Assembly: GCF_008919445.1 (NCBI RefSeq)
Contig: NZ_VSLG01000014.1
Span: forward strand, 31,344 to 95,343
DNA from: Serinicoccus kebangsaanensis
Lineage (GTDB): Bacteria; Actinomycetota; Actinomycetes; Actinomycetales; Dermatophilaceae
Length of the DNA: 64,000 nt
Direction of reading: 5' to 3'
Below are positions 1 to 8,711 of the stretch, piece after piece; position 1 is the first letter of the stretch, and each line of letters begins with the position of its first letter. A model generated the notes under the pieces. The model was not told the origin of the DNA. It saw only the letters and a program-made list of their open reading frames with translations, and searched no databases. Made by a program: the position numbers and the translations under genes.

Positions 1-20
1 CGTCGGCGGTGGTCCCGTGA
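1..20 (+). CDS. possible 3' end of an upstream gene (partial)
   Basis: A reading frame enters from the left edge and stops at TGA 18-20, giving Ser-Ala-Val-Val-Pro-stop. The stop overlaps the GTG start of the next gene as GTGA, the arrangement used throughout the following operon, so a co-transcribed upstream gene is likely. Too little is visible to name it. The transporter encoded downstream has only one permease, so a second permease is a reasonable guess and nothing more. Confidence 0.3.
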
Positions 21-1213
21 GCGGCCCGTTGGACGGAGTGACGGTGCTGGACTTCACCGAGCGGGTGCAGGGACCCTACGCGACCCAGATGCTCGGCGAC
101 TTCGGCGCCGAGGTGATCAAGGTCGAGCGGCCGAGCGCGCTGACGCCGGACGGCCGGGCCGACGAGCGTTACCAGACACCGGGTGAGCCGGCCCCCACCT
201 CGCTCTACCGCGCGACCTTCCTGGCCAACAACCGGAACAAGCGCTCCGTGGTGCTGGACCTCAAGTCGGCCGACGGGGTGCGGGCCGCCCAACGGCTGGC
301 CCGGTCCGCCGACGTGCTCTACGAGAACTTCCGCCCCGGGGTCCTGGACCGGTTGGGGTTGGGCTACGACGAGCTGGCCGTCGACAACCCCGGACTCGTC
401 TACGTGTCCGCCTCGGGCTACGGACCCGACGGGCCCTACCGCGACCGCCCCGGGCAGGACGTCCTGGCCCAGGCGCTCAGCGGCCTCGGGCAGGCCAACC
501 GAGCCCCCGACGGGCGACCGCTCCCGGTCGGGCTCTCGATCACGGACGTCCTCGGCGGCCTCAACGGTGCTGCCGCGGCGCTCGCGGCACTGATCCATCG
601 GCAGCGGACCGGCGAGGGCCAGCGGGTGCACGTGGACCTTCTGGGCAGCGCGCTGGCCGCGCTGTCCGAGCACCTCGTGCACCTGCTCAACAGCGACGCA
701 CCCGAGCCCGAGCGGCGCACCGCGATGCACGGCCACGGGTACATCCCGCCTCCCTACGGGTTCTACGCGACGGCCGACGGCTACCTCGCCCTGTCCAGCG
801 GGAGGCAGATCCCGCAGATCTGCGAGGTGCTCGGTCTGCCGGACCTCACCGAGGACCCCCGCTTCGCCGACTTCGCCGTGCGCGACGAGCACCGGGAGGA
901 GATGGAGCAGCTGATGGAGAGCCGCCTGCGGACCCGGAGCACCGCGGAGTGGATGGAGCTCATGGTCGCGCGGGACATCTACGCGGCCCCGGTGCTCACC
1001 CTCGACGAGGCCGCGAGGGACCCCCAGGTCACCAGCACCGGTCGGATCGTCACGGTCGAGGGCCGGCACGGCCCCGTGCACCTGGTGGCACCGCCGGCCC
1101 GGTTCTCCGGGACCCCGTTGGGACCACCCACCAGCCCGCCGGCGCACGGGGAGCACACGGAGCAGGTCCTGTCCGCCCTGGCGGCGGGCAGCACGGGAGG
1201 GAGTCGCCGATGA
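17..1213 (+). CDS. CaiB/BaiF (family III) CoA-transferase, copy 1
   Basis: 398-residue family III CoA-transferase, the class that moves CoA between carboxylic acids in the cytoplasm. The N-terminal block LDFTERVQGPYATQMLGDFG is typical of CaiB/BaiF proteins, and the expected catalytic aspartate sits at about residue 177 in ITDVLGG, followed by the conserved TGEGQRVHVDLL stretch. The GTG start at 17 is supported by alignment with the paralogue at 7473-8699, which begins MTGPLHG; the two look about 60 percent identical by eye. It overlaps the next gene, an ABC ATPase, by ATGA, so CoA activation and import are co-transcribed. The acid that receives CoA cannot be read from sequence. Confidence 0.9.
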   Translation: MSGPLDGVTVLDFTERVQGPYATQMLGDFGAEVIKVERPSALTPDGRADERYQTPGEPAPTSLYRATFLANNRNKRSVVLDLKSADGVRAAQRLARSADVLYENFRPGVLDRLGLGYDELAVDNPGLVYVSASGYGPDGPYRDRPGQDVLAQALSGLGQANRAPDGRPLPVGLSITDVLGGLNGAAAALAALIHRQRTGEGQRVHVDLLGSALAALSEHLVHLLNSDAPEPERRTAMHGHGYIPPPYGFYATADGYLALSSGRQIPQICEVLGLPDLTEDPRFADFAVRDEHREEMEQLMESRLRTRSTAEWMELMVARDIYAAPVLTLDEAARDPQVTSTGRIVTVEGRHGPVHLVAPPARFSGTPLGPPTSPPAHGEHTEQVLSALAAGSTGGSRR

Positions 1214-2244
1214 GCACCCAGGCCAGACCGGACACCAGCGCCCCGGCCGACGTGGGCTCGGCCATGCTGTCGGTGCGTGACCTCACCGTCACCTTCCCCT
1301 CGGCAGAGGGGCCCATCCGGGCCGTGAACGGCATGTCCTTCGACGTCCGTCCGCGGGAGCGGCTGGGCATCGTCGGCGAGTCGGGCTCGGGCAAGTCGGT
1401 CACCGCGCAGGCCCTCCTCGGGCTGACGCCGAGGGAGCACACGACCGGCAGCATCGTCTTCGAGGGCGAGGACCTGCTCACGGCGCCCCAGGACCGGCTG
1501 CGCGCGCTCCGTGGATGGGACATCAGCTACGTCTTCCAGGACCCGCTGTCCGCCCTGGACCCGACCCGGACCATCGGGCACCAGGTGGCTCAGCCGCTGC
1601 TGCTGCGCAAGGTCCCGAAGAAGGAGGCCCATCGCCGCGCGATCGAGATGCTGGGCGAGGTGGGCATACCCGACCCGGCCCGACGTGCCAGGAACTACCC
1701 GCACCAGTTCTCCGGAGGGATGCGCCAACGGGTGATGATCGCGATGGCGCTCATCGGCCAGCCCCGCCTGGTCATCGCGGACGAGCCCACCACCGCGCTG
1801 GACGTGCGGGTGCAGGCCAAGATCATCGACCTGCTCTACCGGCTCACCGACGAGCAGGGCGTCGCCGTGGTCTTCATCACGCACGACCTCGGCATCCTCG
1901 CCGGTCTCGCCGAGCGGGTCATCGTCATGTATGCCGGCCGGGTCATGGAGGAGTGCAGCACCGACGAGCTCTACTACCGCTCCATCCACCCGTACACCCT
2001 GGGGCTGCTCGAGTCCCTCCCTCGGATCACCGGTCCCGTCCCGGAGCGTCTGGTCACCATCGGCGGTGGCCCCCCGGCCCCCTCCCGGCTCCCCACCGGG
2101 TGCCCGTTCCACCCTCGGTGCCAGTACGTGCAGCCGGAGTGCCGCACCACCCCGCCCCCGCTGGAGGTGCCGCCCGGTGGCGAGCACCCCAGCGCCTGCC
2201 TCCGCGCGGAGTGGCTGGCCGAGCGACCCGGAGAGCTGCGATGA
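1210..2244 (+). CDS. peptide/nickel-type ABC transporter ATPase (DppD/OppD-like)
   Basis: 344-residue ATP-binding subunit of a family-5 binding-protein-dependent importer. Visible motifs in order: Walker A GESGSGKS at about residues 57-64, Q-loop [14 protein letters not shown] signature FSGGMRQR, Walker [13 protein letters not shown], and switch histidine ITHDLG. The tail carries the oligopeptide-transporter C-terminal extension with the cysteine-containing block GCPFHPRC, which marks DppD/OppD-type subunits. The start ATG at 1210 overlaps the CoA-transferase stop. The paired second ATPase follows with another ATGA overlap. An ATA isoleucine codon occurs within GGCATACC at 1663. Confidence 0.93.
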   Translation: MSTQARPDTSAPADVGSAMLSVRDLTVTFPSAEGPIRAVNGMSFDVRPRERLGIVGESGSGKSVTAQALLGLTPREHTTGSIVFEGEDLLTAPQDRLRALRGWDISYVFQDPLSALDPTRTIGHQVAQPLLLRKVPKKEAHRRAIEMLGEVGIPDPARRARNYPHQFSGGMRQRVMIAMALIGQPRLVIADEPTTALDVRVQAKIIDLLYRLTDEQGVAVVFITHDLGILAGLAERVIVMYAGRVMEECSTDELYYRSIHPYTLGLLESLPRITGPVPERLVTIGGGPPAPSRLPTGCPFHPRCQYVQPECRTTPPPLEVPPGGEHPSACLRAEWLAERPGELR

Positions 2245-3080
2245 CGACCCCGCTGCTGCAGGTGCGAGGGCTGGTGCGGGAGTTCGGGCACGGCCCCGGG
2301 CTCGTCCGCGCCGTGGACGACGTCTCCTTCGACGTGATGCCGGGCGAGGCGCTCGGGCTGGTGGGGGAGTCCGGGTCGGGGAAGTCGACGACGGCCCGGT
2401 GCGTGCTGCGGCTGATCGAACCGACCGCCGGCGAGGTCCGTCTCGACGGCCAGGACATGCTCGCCCTGAAGGGCCCGGCCCTCCGGCGGCTCCGCTCCAC
2501 CGCGCAGCTCGTCTTCCAGGACCCGTACTCCTCGCTCAACCCCAGGATGACGGTGGCCGACATCATCGCCGAGGGGATCCGCATCCACCGACCCCGCGAG
2601 TCGTCGTCGACGGTGCAGGACGAGGTGGTCGAGCTGCTCGAGCTGGTAGGGCTGCGCCCGGACCACCTGACCCGCAAACCGGCAGCCTTCTCCGGTGGTG
2701 AGCGGCAGCGGATCGGGATCGCCCGTGCGCTGGCGCTCAAGCCCAAGCTCTTGGTCTGCGACGAACCCGTCGCCTCCCTGGACGTCTCCATCCAGGCCCA
2801 GATCCTGAACCTCTTCGCCGAGCTCATGGACCGCCTCGACCTGACGCTGGTCTACATCGCGCACGACCTGTCGACGGTGCGCCACCTCTGCGGCCGGATC
2901 GCCGTCATGCAGGACGGCACGATCCGTGAGATCGGCACGCGGGAGCAGATCTACGAGGACCCGCAGCACGAGTACACCCGGGCGCTGATGGCGGCCGTGC
3001 CCGAGCCGGACCCGCGCTCGGAGCGGGCCAAGCTGACCGCCCGCCGCTCCGCCCAGCCGACGGGGGCGAGCCGGCCATGA
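2241..3080 (+). CDS. peptide/nickel-type ABC transporter ATPase (DppF/OppF-like)
   Basis: 279-residue second ATPase of the same importer. It shows Walker [24 protein letters not shown] (the DppF-type Q-loop), signature FSGGERQRIGIARAL, Walker B LLVCDEPVASLD and the switch IAHDLSTVRHLC. It is shorter than typical DppF (about 320 residues) because the C-terminal cysteine-rich extension is missing; the tail ends soon after EYTRALMAAVPEPDP. It starts at ATG 2241, overlapping its partner, and ends in an ATGA overlap with the enoyl-CoA hydratase, so it lies in mid-operon. Confidence 0.92.
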   Translation: MTTPLLQVRGLVREFGHGPGLVRAVDDVSFDVMPGEALGLVGESGSGKSTTARCVLRLIEPTAGEVRLDGQDMLALKGPALRRLRSTAQLVFQDPYSSLNPRMTVADIIAEGIRIHRPRESSSTVQDEVVELLELVGLRPDHLTRKPAAFSGGERQRIGIARALALKPKLLVCDEPVASLDVSIQAQILNLFAELMDRLDLTLVYIAHDLSTVRHLCGRIAVMQDGTIREIGTREQIYEDPQHEYTRALMAAVPEPDPRSERAKLTARRSAQPTGASRP

Positions 3081-3898
3081 CGACGGACCAGGTGCAGGAG
3101 AGCGTGGTCGTCAGCCGGGACGTGGACCGGGTCGGCACCATCACGCTCAACCGGCCCGACGTGCTGAACGCCCTCGACTCGGCCGCTCACCGGGCTCTCG
3201 CGCAGGCGGTGCGCGAGCTGGAGGCCGACGACGACGTCGGCGCGATCGTGGTGCGGGGTGCGGGACGGGCCTTCTGCTCCGGCTCCGACCTGCGCGAGAT
3301 CGGCGAGCTCAGCGGACGTGCCGAGCAGGACTACGTGGAGCTGGACTTCTCGACCAAGAACCTGGTGGCGGGGTGCAGGGTGCCGGTGGTCGCCGCCCTC
3401 CACGGCTGGTGCGTCGGTGGGGGGCTGGAGCTGGCCCTGGCGTGCACGATCCGGATCGCCGCGCAGGGCGCGAGCTTCGCCCTCCCGGAGGTGAGCCTGG
3501 GCAGCCTGCCCGGCTCCGGGGGACTGCAGCGACTCGCCCCGGTGGTGGGGCTGGGGGTGGCGACGGACTGGATCCTCACCGGTCGGACGGTGGACGCGTC
3601 CGAGGCACTCGCCCGCGGCCTGGTGACCCGGGTCGTCGAGGACGAGGAGCTGGACCGCGCGGCACACACGCTGGCCGCCGACCTGGCGACGCGGAACCCG
3701 CTGGCGCTCCGGCTGGCCATGGTCGCGCTGCGACCCGAGCCGCCCTCGGAGCGCGGACTGGTCGCCGCCTTCCAGGCGCTCGCCGGGGATGCCACCCACC
3801 AGGACCCGCGCTACGCCAGTGCGACGCGACGGTTCCGGGGGGACCAAGAACCCGTGGACGGCAGCAGAGCCGCACCACCGGACGGACGTCAACGATGA
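3077..3898 (+). CDS. enoyl-CoA hydratase/isomerase family protein
   Basis: 273-residue crotonase-superfamily protein. Both glutamates used by authentic enoyl-CoA hydratases are present: one in GGGLELALAC and one in LPEVSLGSLPGSGG. Oxyanion-hole blocks GRAFCSGSDL and LHGWCVGGG are also visible, so hydration of a 2-enoyl-CoA (or a related crotonase reaction) is plausible. It sits between transporter genes and beside CoA-transferases, which suggests that the imported acid is degraded as a CoA thioester. The start ATG 3077 overlaps the preceding stop. The C-terminal 20 or so residues are low complexity and unlikely to be catalytic. Confidence 0.9.
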   Translation: MTTDQVQESVVVSRDVDRVGTITLNRPDVLNALDSAAHRALAQAVRELEADDDVGAIVVRGAGRAFCSGSDLREIGELSGRAEQDYVELDFSTKNLVAGCRVPVVAALHGWCVGGGLELALACTIRIAAQGASFALPEVSLGSLPGSGGLQRLAPVVGLGVATDWILTGRTVDASEALARGLVTRVVEDEELDRAAHTLAADLATRNPLALRLAMVALRPEPPSERGLVAAFQALAGDATHQDPRYASATRRFRGDQEPVDGSRAAPPDGRQR

Positions 3899-3923
3899 CG
3901 CCCGCAACCGAGAGGAGAAGCAA

Positions 3924-5513
3924 GTGACACCACTGACGACGAGGCGGCGGGCGCACCTGCCGTCCGGACGATCCGCCGTGGTGGCGGGCCTGGCCGCATC
4001 CGCCCTGGTGCTCGGCGCCTGCAGCGGAGGCGACGCCGACGAGCCGGCGGGCGAAGCCGGAGGTGCGGAGGTGACCATCGCGCTCCCGGAGGAGCCACGC
4101 ACGCTGGCGAGCTGGAACGCCTACTCCAACGATGGACACCCGGTCCTGCGCAACGTGACCGAGGCGCTCCTGAACCGTGATCCGGACTCCAACGAGCTGG
4201 TTCCCGAGCTGGCCCTGGAGTGGGAGCAGATCGACGACACCAACTGGCAGTTCACGCTCCGCGAGGGAGTGACCTTCCACGACGGGACCCCCTTCAACGC
4301 CGAGGCGGCCGCCACCTCGCTGAACTTCGTGCTGGACCCCGAGAACGCCTTCCCGATGAGGACGTTCCTGGGGCCGGACGTGACCGCCAGCGCCGTGGAC
4401 GAGTACACGCTGAACGTGGAGACCGCGAGTCCCGACCCGATCCTGCCCACGCGGTTGTACTTCGTCACCATCCCCTCGCCCGAGCAGGTGGACGACAGCG
4501 ACGCCTACGAGACGAACCCGATCGGCACCGGGCCGTACGCCTTCGAGTCCTGGAACCGCGGCCAGAACATCGTGCTGACCGCCAACGAGGAGTGGTGGGG
4601 CGCGGACTCCGACGACGCGATGGGTGAGCAGGACATCGCTCAGGCCACCTACGTGTTCCGTCCGGAGACCGAGGTGCGGGCCGGGATGCTGTCCAGCAAC
4701 GAGGCCGACCTGGCCCCGCGGATCACGTCGGAGCAGTGCGACGCTGCTCCGGTCTGCGAGTCCACGCCGACGGTGGAGACGGTGGTCCTGCGACTGGACA
4801 CGCCGAACCCGGTGCTGGCCGACCAGCGGGTCCGTGAGGCGATCGCCCTGGCGATCGACAAGGACCAGATCATGAACGACATCCTCGGCGGCGGTGAGAC
4901 CGTCGGCCAGATCGTCGGGCCAGGTGCCGTCGGCTACGCCGACCTCGAGCCCTACCCCTACGACCCCGACCGCGCGGCCGAGCTCGTCGCCGAGGCCGAG
5001 GCCGACGGGGTGGACGTGACCGCACCGATCACCGTGATCGCCCGTGAGGGCTTCATCCTCCGGGCCAGCGAGGCGGTCCAGGTCATCTCCGCCGAGCTGC
5101 AGGAGATCGGGCTGACCGGGGCCACCAGCGAGACGCAGGAGACCGCGGCCTTCGAGGAGCAGTGGACGATCGGCTACGACAACATCCCCGAGGACCGGGC
5201 CTGGGCCGGGCTCCAGCAGCACGGCCAGGAGCTGATGGACTACGCCGGCTCCATCGGTGGCTACTACAGCTGCGACGGGCAGACGTCCGCCTACTGCGAC
5301 CCCACGCTGGAGGACATGTATGCCGAGGCGGTCACGACGAGCGACGACGAGCGCCAAGAGGCCCTCGCCGCCATCGCCGAGTACGTCTACGAGGAGGTCC
5401 CGGTGGTGCCGATCGGCCAGCCGAACTTCAACTTCGGCATGACCGAGCGCGTGGACTGGACCCCGAGGATGGACGGTTTCATCCTGCTCAAGGAGATGAC
5501 CGTCACCGAGTGA
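3924..5513 (+). CDS. family-5 extracellular solute-binding lipoprotein of an ABC importer
   Basis: 529-residue binding protein. A GTG start at 3924 follows a good ribosome site (AGAGGAG at 3911-3917). The N-terminus has a basic region, a hydrophobic stretch and a lipobox LVLGAC with the lipidated cysteine at about residue 33, so it should be anchored outside the membrane. Family-5 (DppA/OppA) hallmarks follow: ALEWEQIDDTNWQFTLREGV, TFHDGTPF, IGTGPYAFESW and a C-terminal VDWTPRMDG region. It supplies the ligand to the ATPases encoded upstream and the permease encoded downstream. The internal cysteine pairs (CDAAPVC, YYSCDG...YCDP) are unusual and may form disulfides. The ligand is unknown. Confidence 0.93.
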   Translation: MTPLTTRRRAHLPSGRSAVVAGLAASALVLGACSGGDADEPAGEAGGAEVTIALPEEPRTLASWNAYSNDGHPVLRNVTEALLNRDPDSNELVPELALEWEQIDDTNWQFTLREGVTFHDGTPFNAEAAATSLNFVLDPENAFPMRTFLGPDVTASAVDEYTLNVETASPDPILPTRLYFVTIPSPEQVDDSDAYETNPIGTGPYAFESWNRGQNIVLTANEEWWGADSDDAMGEQDIAQATYVFRPETEVRAGMLSSNEADLAPRITSEQCDAAPVCESTPTVETVVLRLDTPNPVLADQRVREAIALAIDKDQIMNDILGGGETVGQIVGPGAVGYADLEPYPYDPDRAAELVAEAEADGVDVTAPITVIAREGFILRASEAVQVISAELQEIGLTGATSETQETAAFEEQWTIGYDNIPEDRAWAGLQQHGQELMDYAGSIGGYYSCDGQTSAYCDPTLEDMYAEAVTTSDDERQEALAAIAEYVYEEVPVVPIGQPNFNFGMTERVDWTPRMDGFILLKEMTVTE

Positions 5514-5519
5514 GACCCG

Positions 5520-5551
5520 CGGCCGGGCCGCCCACGACGGCGGCCCGGCCG
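5520..5551 (+). terminator. GC hairpin after the binding-protein gene
   Basis: Perfect 13-bp arms (5520-5532 and 5539-5551) with a 6-base loop, directly after the binding-protein stop. There is no T-run, so it is more likely an attenuator or a 3' mRNA stabiliser than a full terminator. Such hairpins after binding-protein genes commonly let that gene outproduce the rest of the operon; that role here is inference. Confidence 0.6.
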
Positions 5552-5589
5552 TGCCGGACCCCTTCCACCACCAGACCAGGAGCGACGAC

Positions 5590-6387
5590 GTGTACAGCAA
5601 CCCCTTCTTCACCCACTGGGCCCAGGACGCGCAGATGACCGGTGCCTGGTGCACCCTTCCCGACACCGTGGCGGCGGAGGTGCTGGGTCGGCAGGGCTTC
5701 GACTACGTCTGCGTCGACCAGCAGCACGGGCTGATCGACGACTCCACCATGGTGCCCATGCTGCAGGCGATCGACGCCTCCGGCGCCGCACCGCTCGTCC
5801 GGGTCCGGTGGAACGAGCCGCCCGCGATCATGTCGGCGCTCGACGCCGGGGCGGCCGGCGTGGTGGTGCCGATGATCGAGACGACGGAGGACGCCGCCCG
5901 CGCCGTGTCGGCGTGCCGCTTCCCGCCCCAGGGGCAGCGTTCCTACGGTCCGATCCGGGCGCGCGAGGTGATGGGGAGCGGTGAGACCGAGGAGGTCCAG
6001 CAGGTGGCCTGCATCGTGATGATCGAGACGGCGGCGGCGCTGGAGAACCTCGACGCCATCCTGGACACCCCCGGCCTGGACGGCGTGTACATCGGGCCCA
6101 ACGACCTCACCCTGGCGCTCGGTGGCCGACCGAACACGACGACCTCCGAGTTCGTCACGGCCGTGGACCGGATCCAGCAGGCCTGCCGGCAGCGCGGTCT
6201 GGCGGTCGGGATGCACACGGGGTCGGGCACGGATGCCCAGCACTACCTCGCGCTCGGGTACGACTTCGTCACCGTCGTCTCGGACGCCGGACTGCTGGCC
6301 CGGGCCGCCGCGGCGGAGCTCGAGCTGGCGCGGCAGCCCGCCTCGGACGAGCACGGCTCCCCGGCGGCGCCCAGCCAGACCTACTGA
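5590..6387 (+). CDS. HpcH/HpaI-family class II aldolase
   Basis: 265-residue pyruvate-type class II aldolase of the HpcH/HpaI family. The catalytic histidine block appears as VDQQHGLID, and the divalent-metal ligands are in MIETAAALENLDAI (Glu) and YIGPNDLTLALG (Asp). The GTG start at 5590 was chosen because AGGAG lies 7 bases upstream; an earlier GTG at 5551 lacks a ribosome site. Family members cleave 2-keto-3-deoxy acids or 4-hydroxy-2-oxo acids to pyruvate plus an aldehyde. Together with the reductase at 8712, the pair resembles the GarL/GarR steps (pyruvate plus tartronate semialdehyde), but no sugar-acid dehydratase is seen here, so the substrate remains open. Confidence 0.88.
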   Translation: MYSNPFFTHWAQDAQMTGAWCTLPDTVAAEVLGRQGFDYVCVDQQHGLIDDSTMVPMLQAIDASGAAPLVRVRWNEPPAIMSALDAGAAGVVVPMIETTEDAARAVSACRFPPQGQRSYGPIRAREVMGSGETEEVQQVACIVMIETAAALENLDAILDTPGLDGVYIGPNDLTLALGGRPNTTTSEFVTAVDRIQQACRQRGLAVGMHTGSGTDAQHYLALGYDFVTVVSDAGLLARAAAAELELARQPASDEHGSPAAPSQTY

Positions 6388-6414
6388 ACACCAGCCCCTG
6401 CACAGGAGAACGAC

Positions 6415-7476
6415 GTGGTTCTGCGATATGTCGGCAAGCGACTGCTGCACGCGGTGCTGGTCCTGGCCTCGGTCCTGGTGGCGGTGTGGTTCGTCGTCAA
6501 CGCGATCGGTGACCCGGCCCGGCTGATCCTGCCTCCCTCGGCGTCCCAGCAGCTCTACCTGGACACCCGGGAGAGCATGGGTCTGAACGACCCGATCCTG
6601 GTGCAGTTCTGGCGCTCCCTCTCCGGCTGGCTGACCGGCGACTTCGGGGTCTCGGTCTGGCAGAACGTCCCCGCCCTCCCGCTCGTGCTCGAGCGGCTGC
6701 CGGCCACCCTGCTGCTCACCGCGGTCACCCTCGGCGTGGCGGTGCCGCTGGCCCTCGCACTGGGGGTCGTCTCGGCCCTGCGCCCGGAGGGTCCGCTGGA
6801 CCGGACGCTGACCACCATCTCGCTGGCCGGGGTCTCGATCGCCGACTTCTGGCTCGGGCTGATGCTCATCCTGGTGGTCGGCGTGCAGTTCCAGCTCCTG
6901 CCGACCTCGGGCTACGGCGGGCTGGAGTATGCGGTGCTCCCGGCCGCAGCACTCGCGCTGCGACCCCTGGGCAGACTGGCCCAGGTGAGTCGCTCGGCGA
7001 TGGTCGAGGAGATGCAGAAGCCCTACATCACCACCCTGCGGGCCCAGGGGATGCCGGAGCACACGATCGTCCGCAAGCACGCCCTGAAGAACAGCCTCAT
7101 CCCGATCATCACGGTCGGAGGCGACGAGATCGCCACCTTCCTCAACGGGGCCGTGGTGATCGAGACGATCTTCGCCTGGCCCGGGGTCGGGGGGCTGTTC
7201 ATCCAGGCGATCGAGCGCCGTGACCTTCCCCTGGTCACCGCGTGCGTGTTCGTCATCGCCTCGATGATCATCGTCGTCAACCTGCTGATCGACCTGACCT
7301 ACCTGTGGATCGACCCGCGCACCGCCCTCACCGAGACACGGCGTCGACGGGCCCCCTGGTCCAGGTCCTCCCGCAAGGACCGGTCGGCGTCCACGACCAG
7401 TCAGCCAGGCCCGGAGTCCTCCGGGTCGACCCCGATGGCGGCAGCCGGCCGCGACAGCACAGGAGGTGCCCGATGA
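6415..7476 (+). CDS. ABC transporter permease (DppB/OppB-like)
   Basis: 353-residue inner-membrane permease. It has an N-terminal helix (residues about 8-28), the DppB-type DPARLILPP...MGLNDPILVQFW segment, and about five further membrane spans. The EAA coupling loop appears around YITTLRAQGM...RKHALKNSLIP, where it docks the ATPases. The GTG start at 6415 follows AGGAGA. About 45 polar residues after the last span (from RRRRAPW) form a long, low-complexity tail unusual for DppB. It overlaps the second CoA-transferase by ATGA. No DppC partner is found in the window; it may lie upstream of base 1, or this protein may homodimerise. Confidence 0.92.
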   Translation: MVLRYVGKRLLHAVLVLASVLVAVWFVVNAIGDPARLILPPSASQQLYLDTRESMGLNDPILVQFWRSLSGWLTGDFGVSVWQNVPALPLVLERLPATLLLTAVTLGVAVPLALALGVVSALRPEGPLDRTLTTISLAGVSIADFWLGLMLILVVGVQFQLLPTSGYGGLEYAVLPAAALALRPLGRLAQVSRSAMVEEMQKPYITTLRAQGMPEHTIVRKHALKNSLIPIITVGGDEIATFLNGAVVIETIFAWPGVGGLFIQAIERRDLPLVTACVFVIASMIIVVNLLIDLTYLWIDPRTALTETRRRRAPWSRSSRKDRSASTTSQPGPESSGSTPMAAAGRDSTGGAR

Positions 7477-8699
7477 CCGGGCCGTTGCACGGAACCAGGA
7501 TCCTCGACTTCACCGAGCGGATGCAGGGTCCCTACGCGACCCAGATGCTGGCGGACATGGGTGCCGACGTGATCAAGGTGGAGCGCCGCACGTCCTTGAC
7601 GCCGGACGGTCGCCCGGACGACCGCTACGGCGAGAGGTCGAGCTACGGCTCGAACGCGGAGGACTCGAAGATCTACTCCTCCGGGTTCCTCGCCAACAAC
7701 CGCAACAAGCGCAGCATCACGGTCGACCTGAAGAACCCGGCCGGCGTCCGGATGATCGAGCGCATGCTGCCCTCGGTCGACGTCGTCTACGAGAACTTCC
7801 GGCCGGGCGTGATGGACCGGCTCGGTCTGGGCTACGAACGGTGCGCGGAGCTGCGTCCGGACCTCGTCTACGCCTCGGCCACCGGGTACGGCGACGACGG
7901 CCCCTACGCGCGCAAGCCGGGCCAAGACGTCCTGGTGGAGGCGCTCACGGGGTGGGGCAGGGTCAACGGTGACGCCGAGGGACGGCCCGTGCCGGTGGGC
8001 ACCGCCATCGCCGACACGCTGGGGGCGATGAACGGGGCGTATGCCGTCGTGTGCGCGCTGGTGCACCGGGCGGCGACCGGCGAGGGTCAGAAGGTCGGGG
8101 TCAACCTCTTCGACAGCGCGATCGCCGGGCTGGCCGAGTGGGGCTTCCACGCGCTCAACACCCCGCACGGGGAGCCGCAGCGGCGGCCGGCCAGCCACGC
8201 CAGCCCGTGGACCCCGCCCCCCTACGGCTTCTACCGCACGGCCGACGGGCACATCGCCCTGTCCAGCGGTCGGCAGATCGGGACGTTGTGCCGGATCATC
8301 GGCATCGAGGACCTGTCCGAGGACGAGCGCTTCGGCAGCTACTGGCCCCGGTTCGAGAGCCGGGAGGACTTCACCCGGCGCATCGAGGACGCGCTCACGG
8401 CGCGGACCACCGCCGAGTGGGTCGAGCTGATGGAGGCCGAGGACATGTTCGTGGCGCCGGTGAACACGATGGCCCAGGCGTTCACGGACCCGCAGACGCA
8501 GCACAACAACATGGTCGTCCAGCTCCAGACTCCCGTCGGGGAGCTGGGCTTCCTGGGCACGCCCTACCACCTGTCCCGGACCCCTGCCTCGGTGCGGACG
8601 CCGCCGCCGTTGCACGGGCAGCATACTGAGGAGGTGCTGAGCGAGTTCGCGTTCACGCCGGAGGAGATCTCGGCCCTCCGGGCGGACGAGGCGATCTAG
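7473..8699 (+). CDS. CaiB/BaiF (family III) CoA-transferase, copy 2
   Basis: 408-residue paralogue of the CoA-transferase at 17-1213, with the same opening LDFTERMQGPYATQMLADMG and the expected catalytic aspartate in IADTLGAMNG. It differs by an insert (about residues 52-66, SSYGSNAEDSKIYSS) and in the C-terminal third. The ATG at 7473 has a strong AGGAGGTG ribosome site at 7461-7468. Two homologous subunits encoded by one operon suggest either a heterodimeric transferase or two enzymes acting on different acids of one pathway (for example substrate and product). The reductase gene follows 12 bases later. Confidence 0.9.
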   Translation: MTGPLHGTRILDFTERMQGPYATQMLADMGADVIKVERRTSLTPDGRPDDRYGERSSYGSNAEDSKIYSSGFLANNRNKRSITVDLKNPAGVRMIERMLPSVDVVYENFRPGVMDRLGLGYERCAELRPDLVYASATGYGDDGPYARKPGQDVLVEALTGWGRVNGDAEGRPVPVGTAIADTLGAMNGAYAVVCALVHRAATGEGQKVGVNLFDSAIAGLAEWGFHALNTPHGEPQRRPASHASPWTPPPYGFYRTADGHIALSSGRQIGTLCRIIGIEDLSEDERFGSYWPRFESREDFTRRIEDALTARTTAEWVELMEAEDMFVAPVNTMAQAFTDPQTQHNNMVVQLQTPVGELGFLGTPYHLSRTPASVRTPPPLHGQHTEEVLSEFAFTPEEISALRADEAI

Positions 8700-8711
8700 A
8701 CAGGAGGCAAG

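Noticed and set aside
3576..5666. Long minus-strand open frame (696 codons) opposite the binding-protein and hydratase genes
   Set aside because: Antisense shadow of GC-rich coding DNA: low-complexity translation, no ribosome site, and the + strand genes show clear family motifs.
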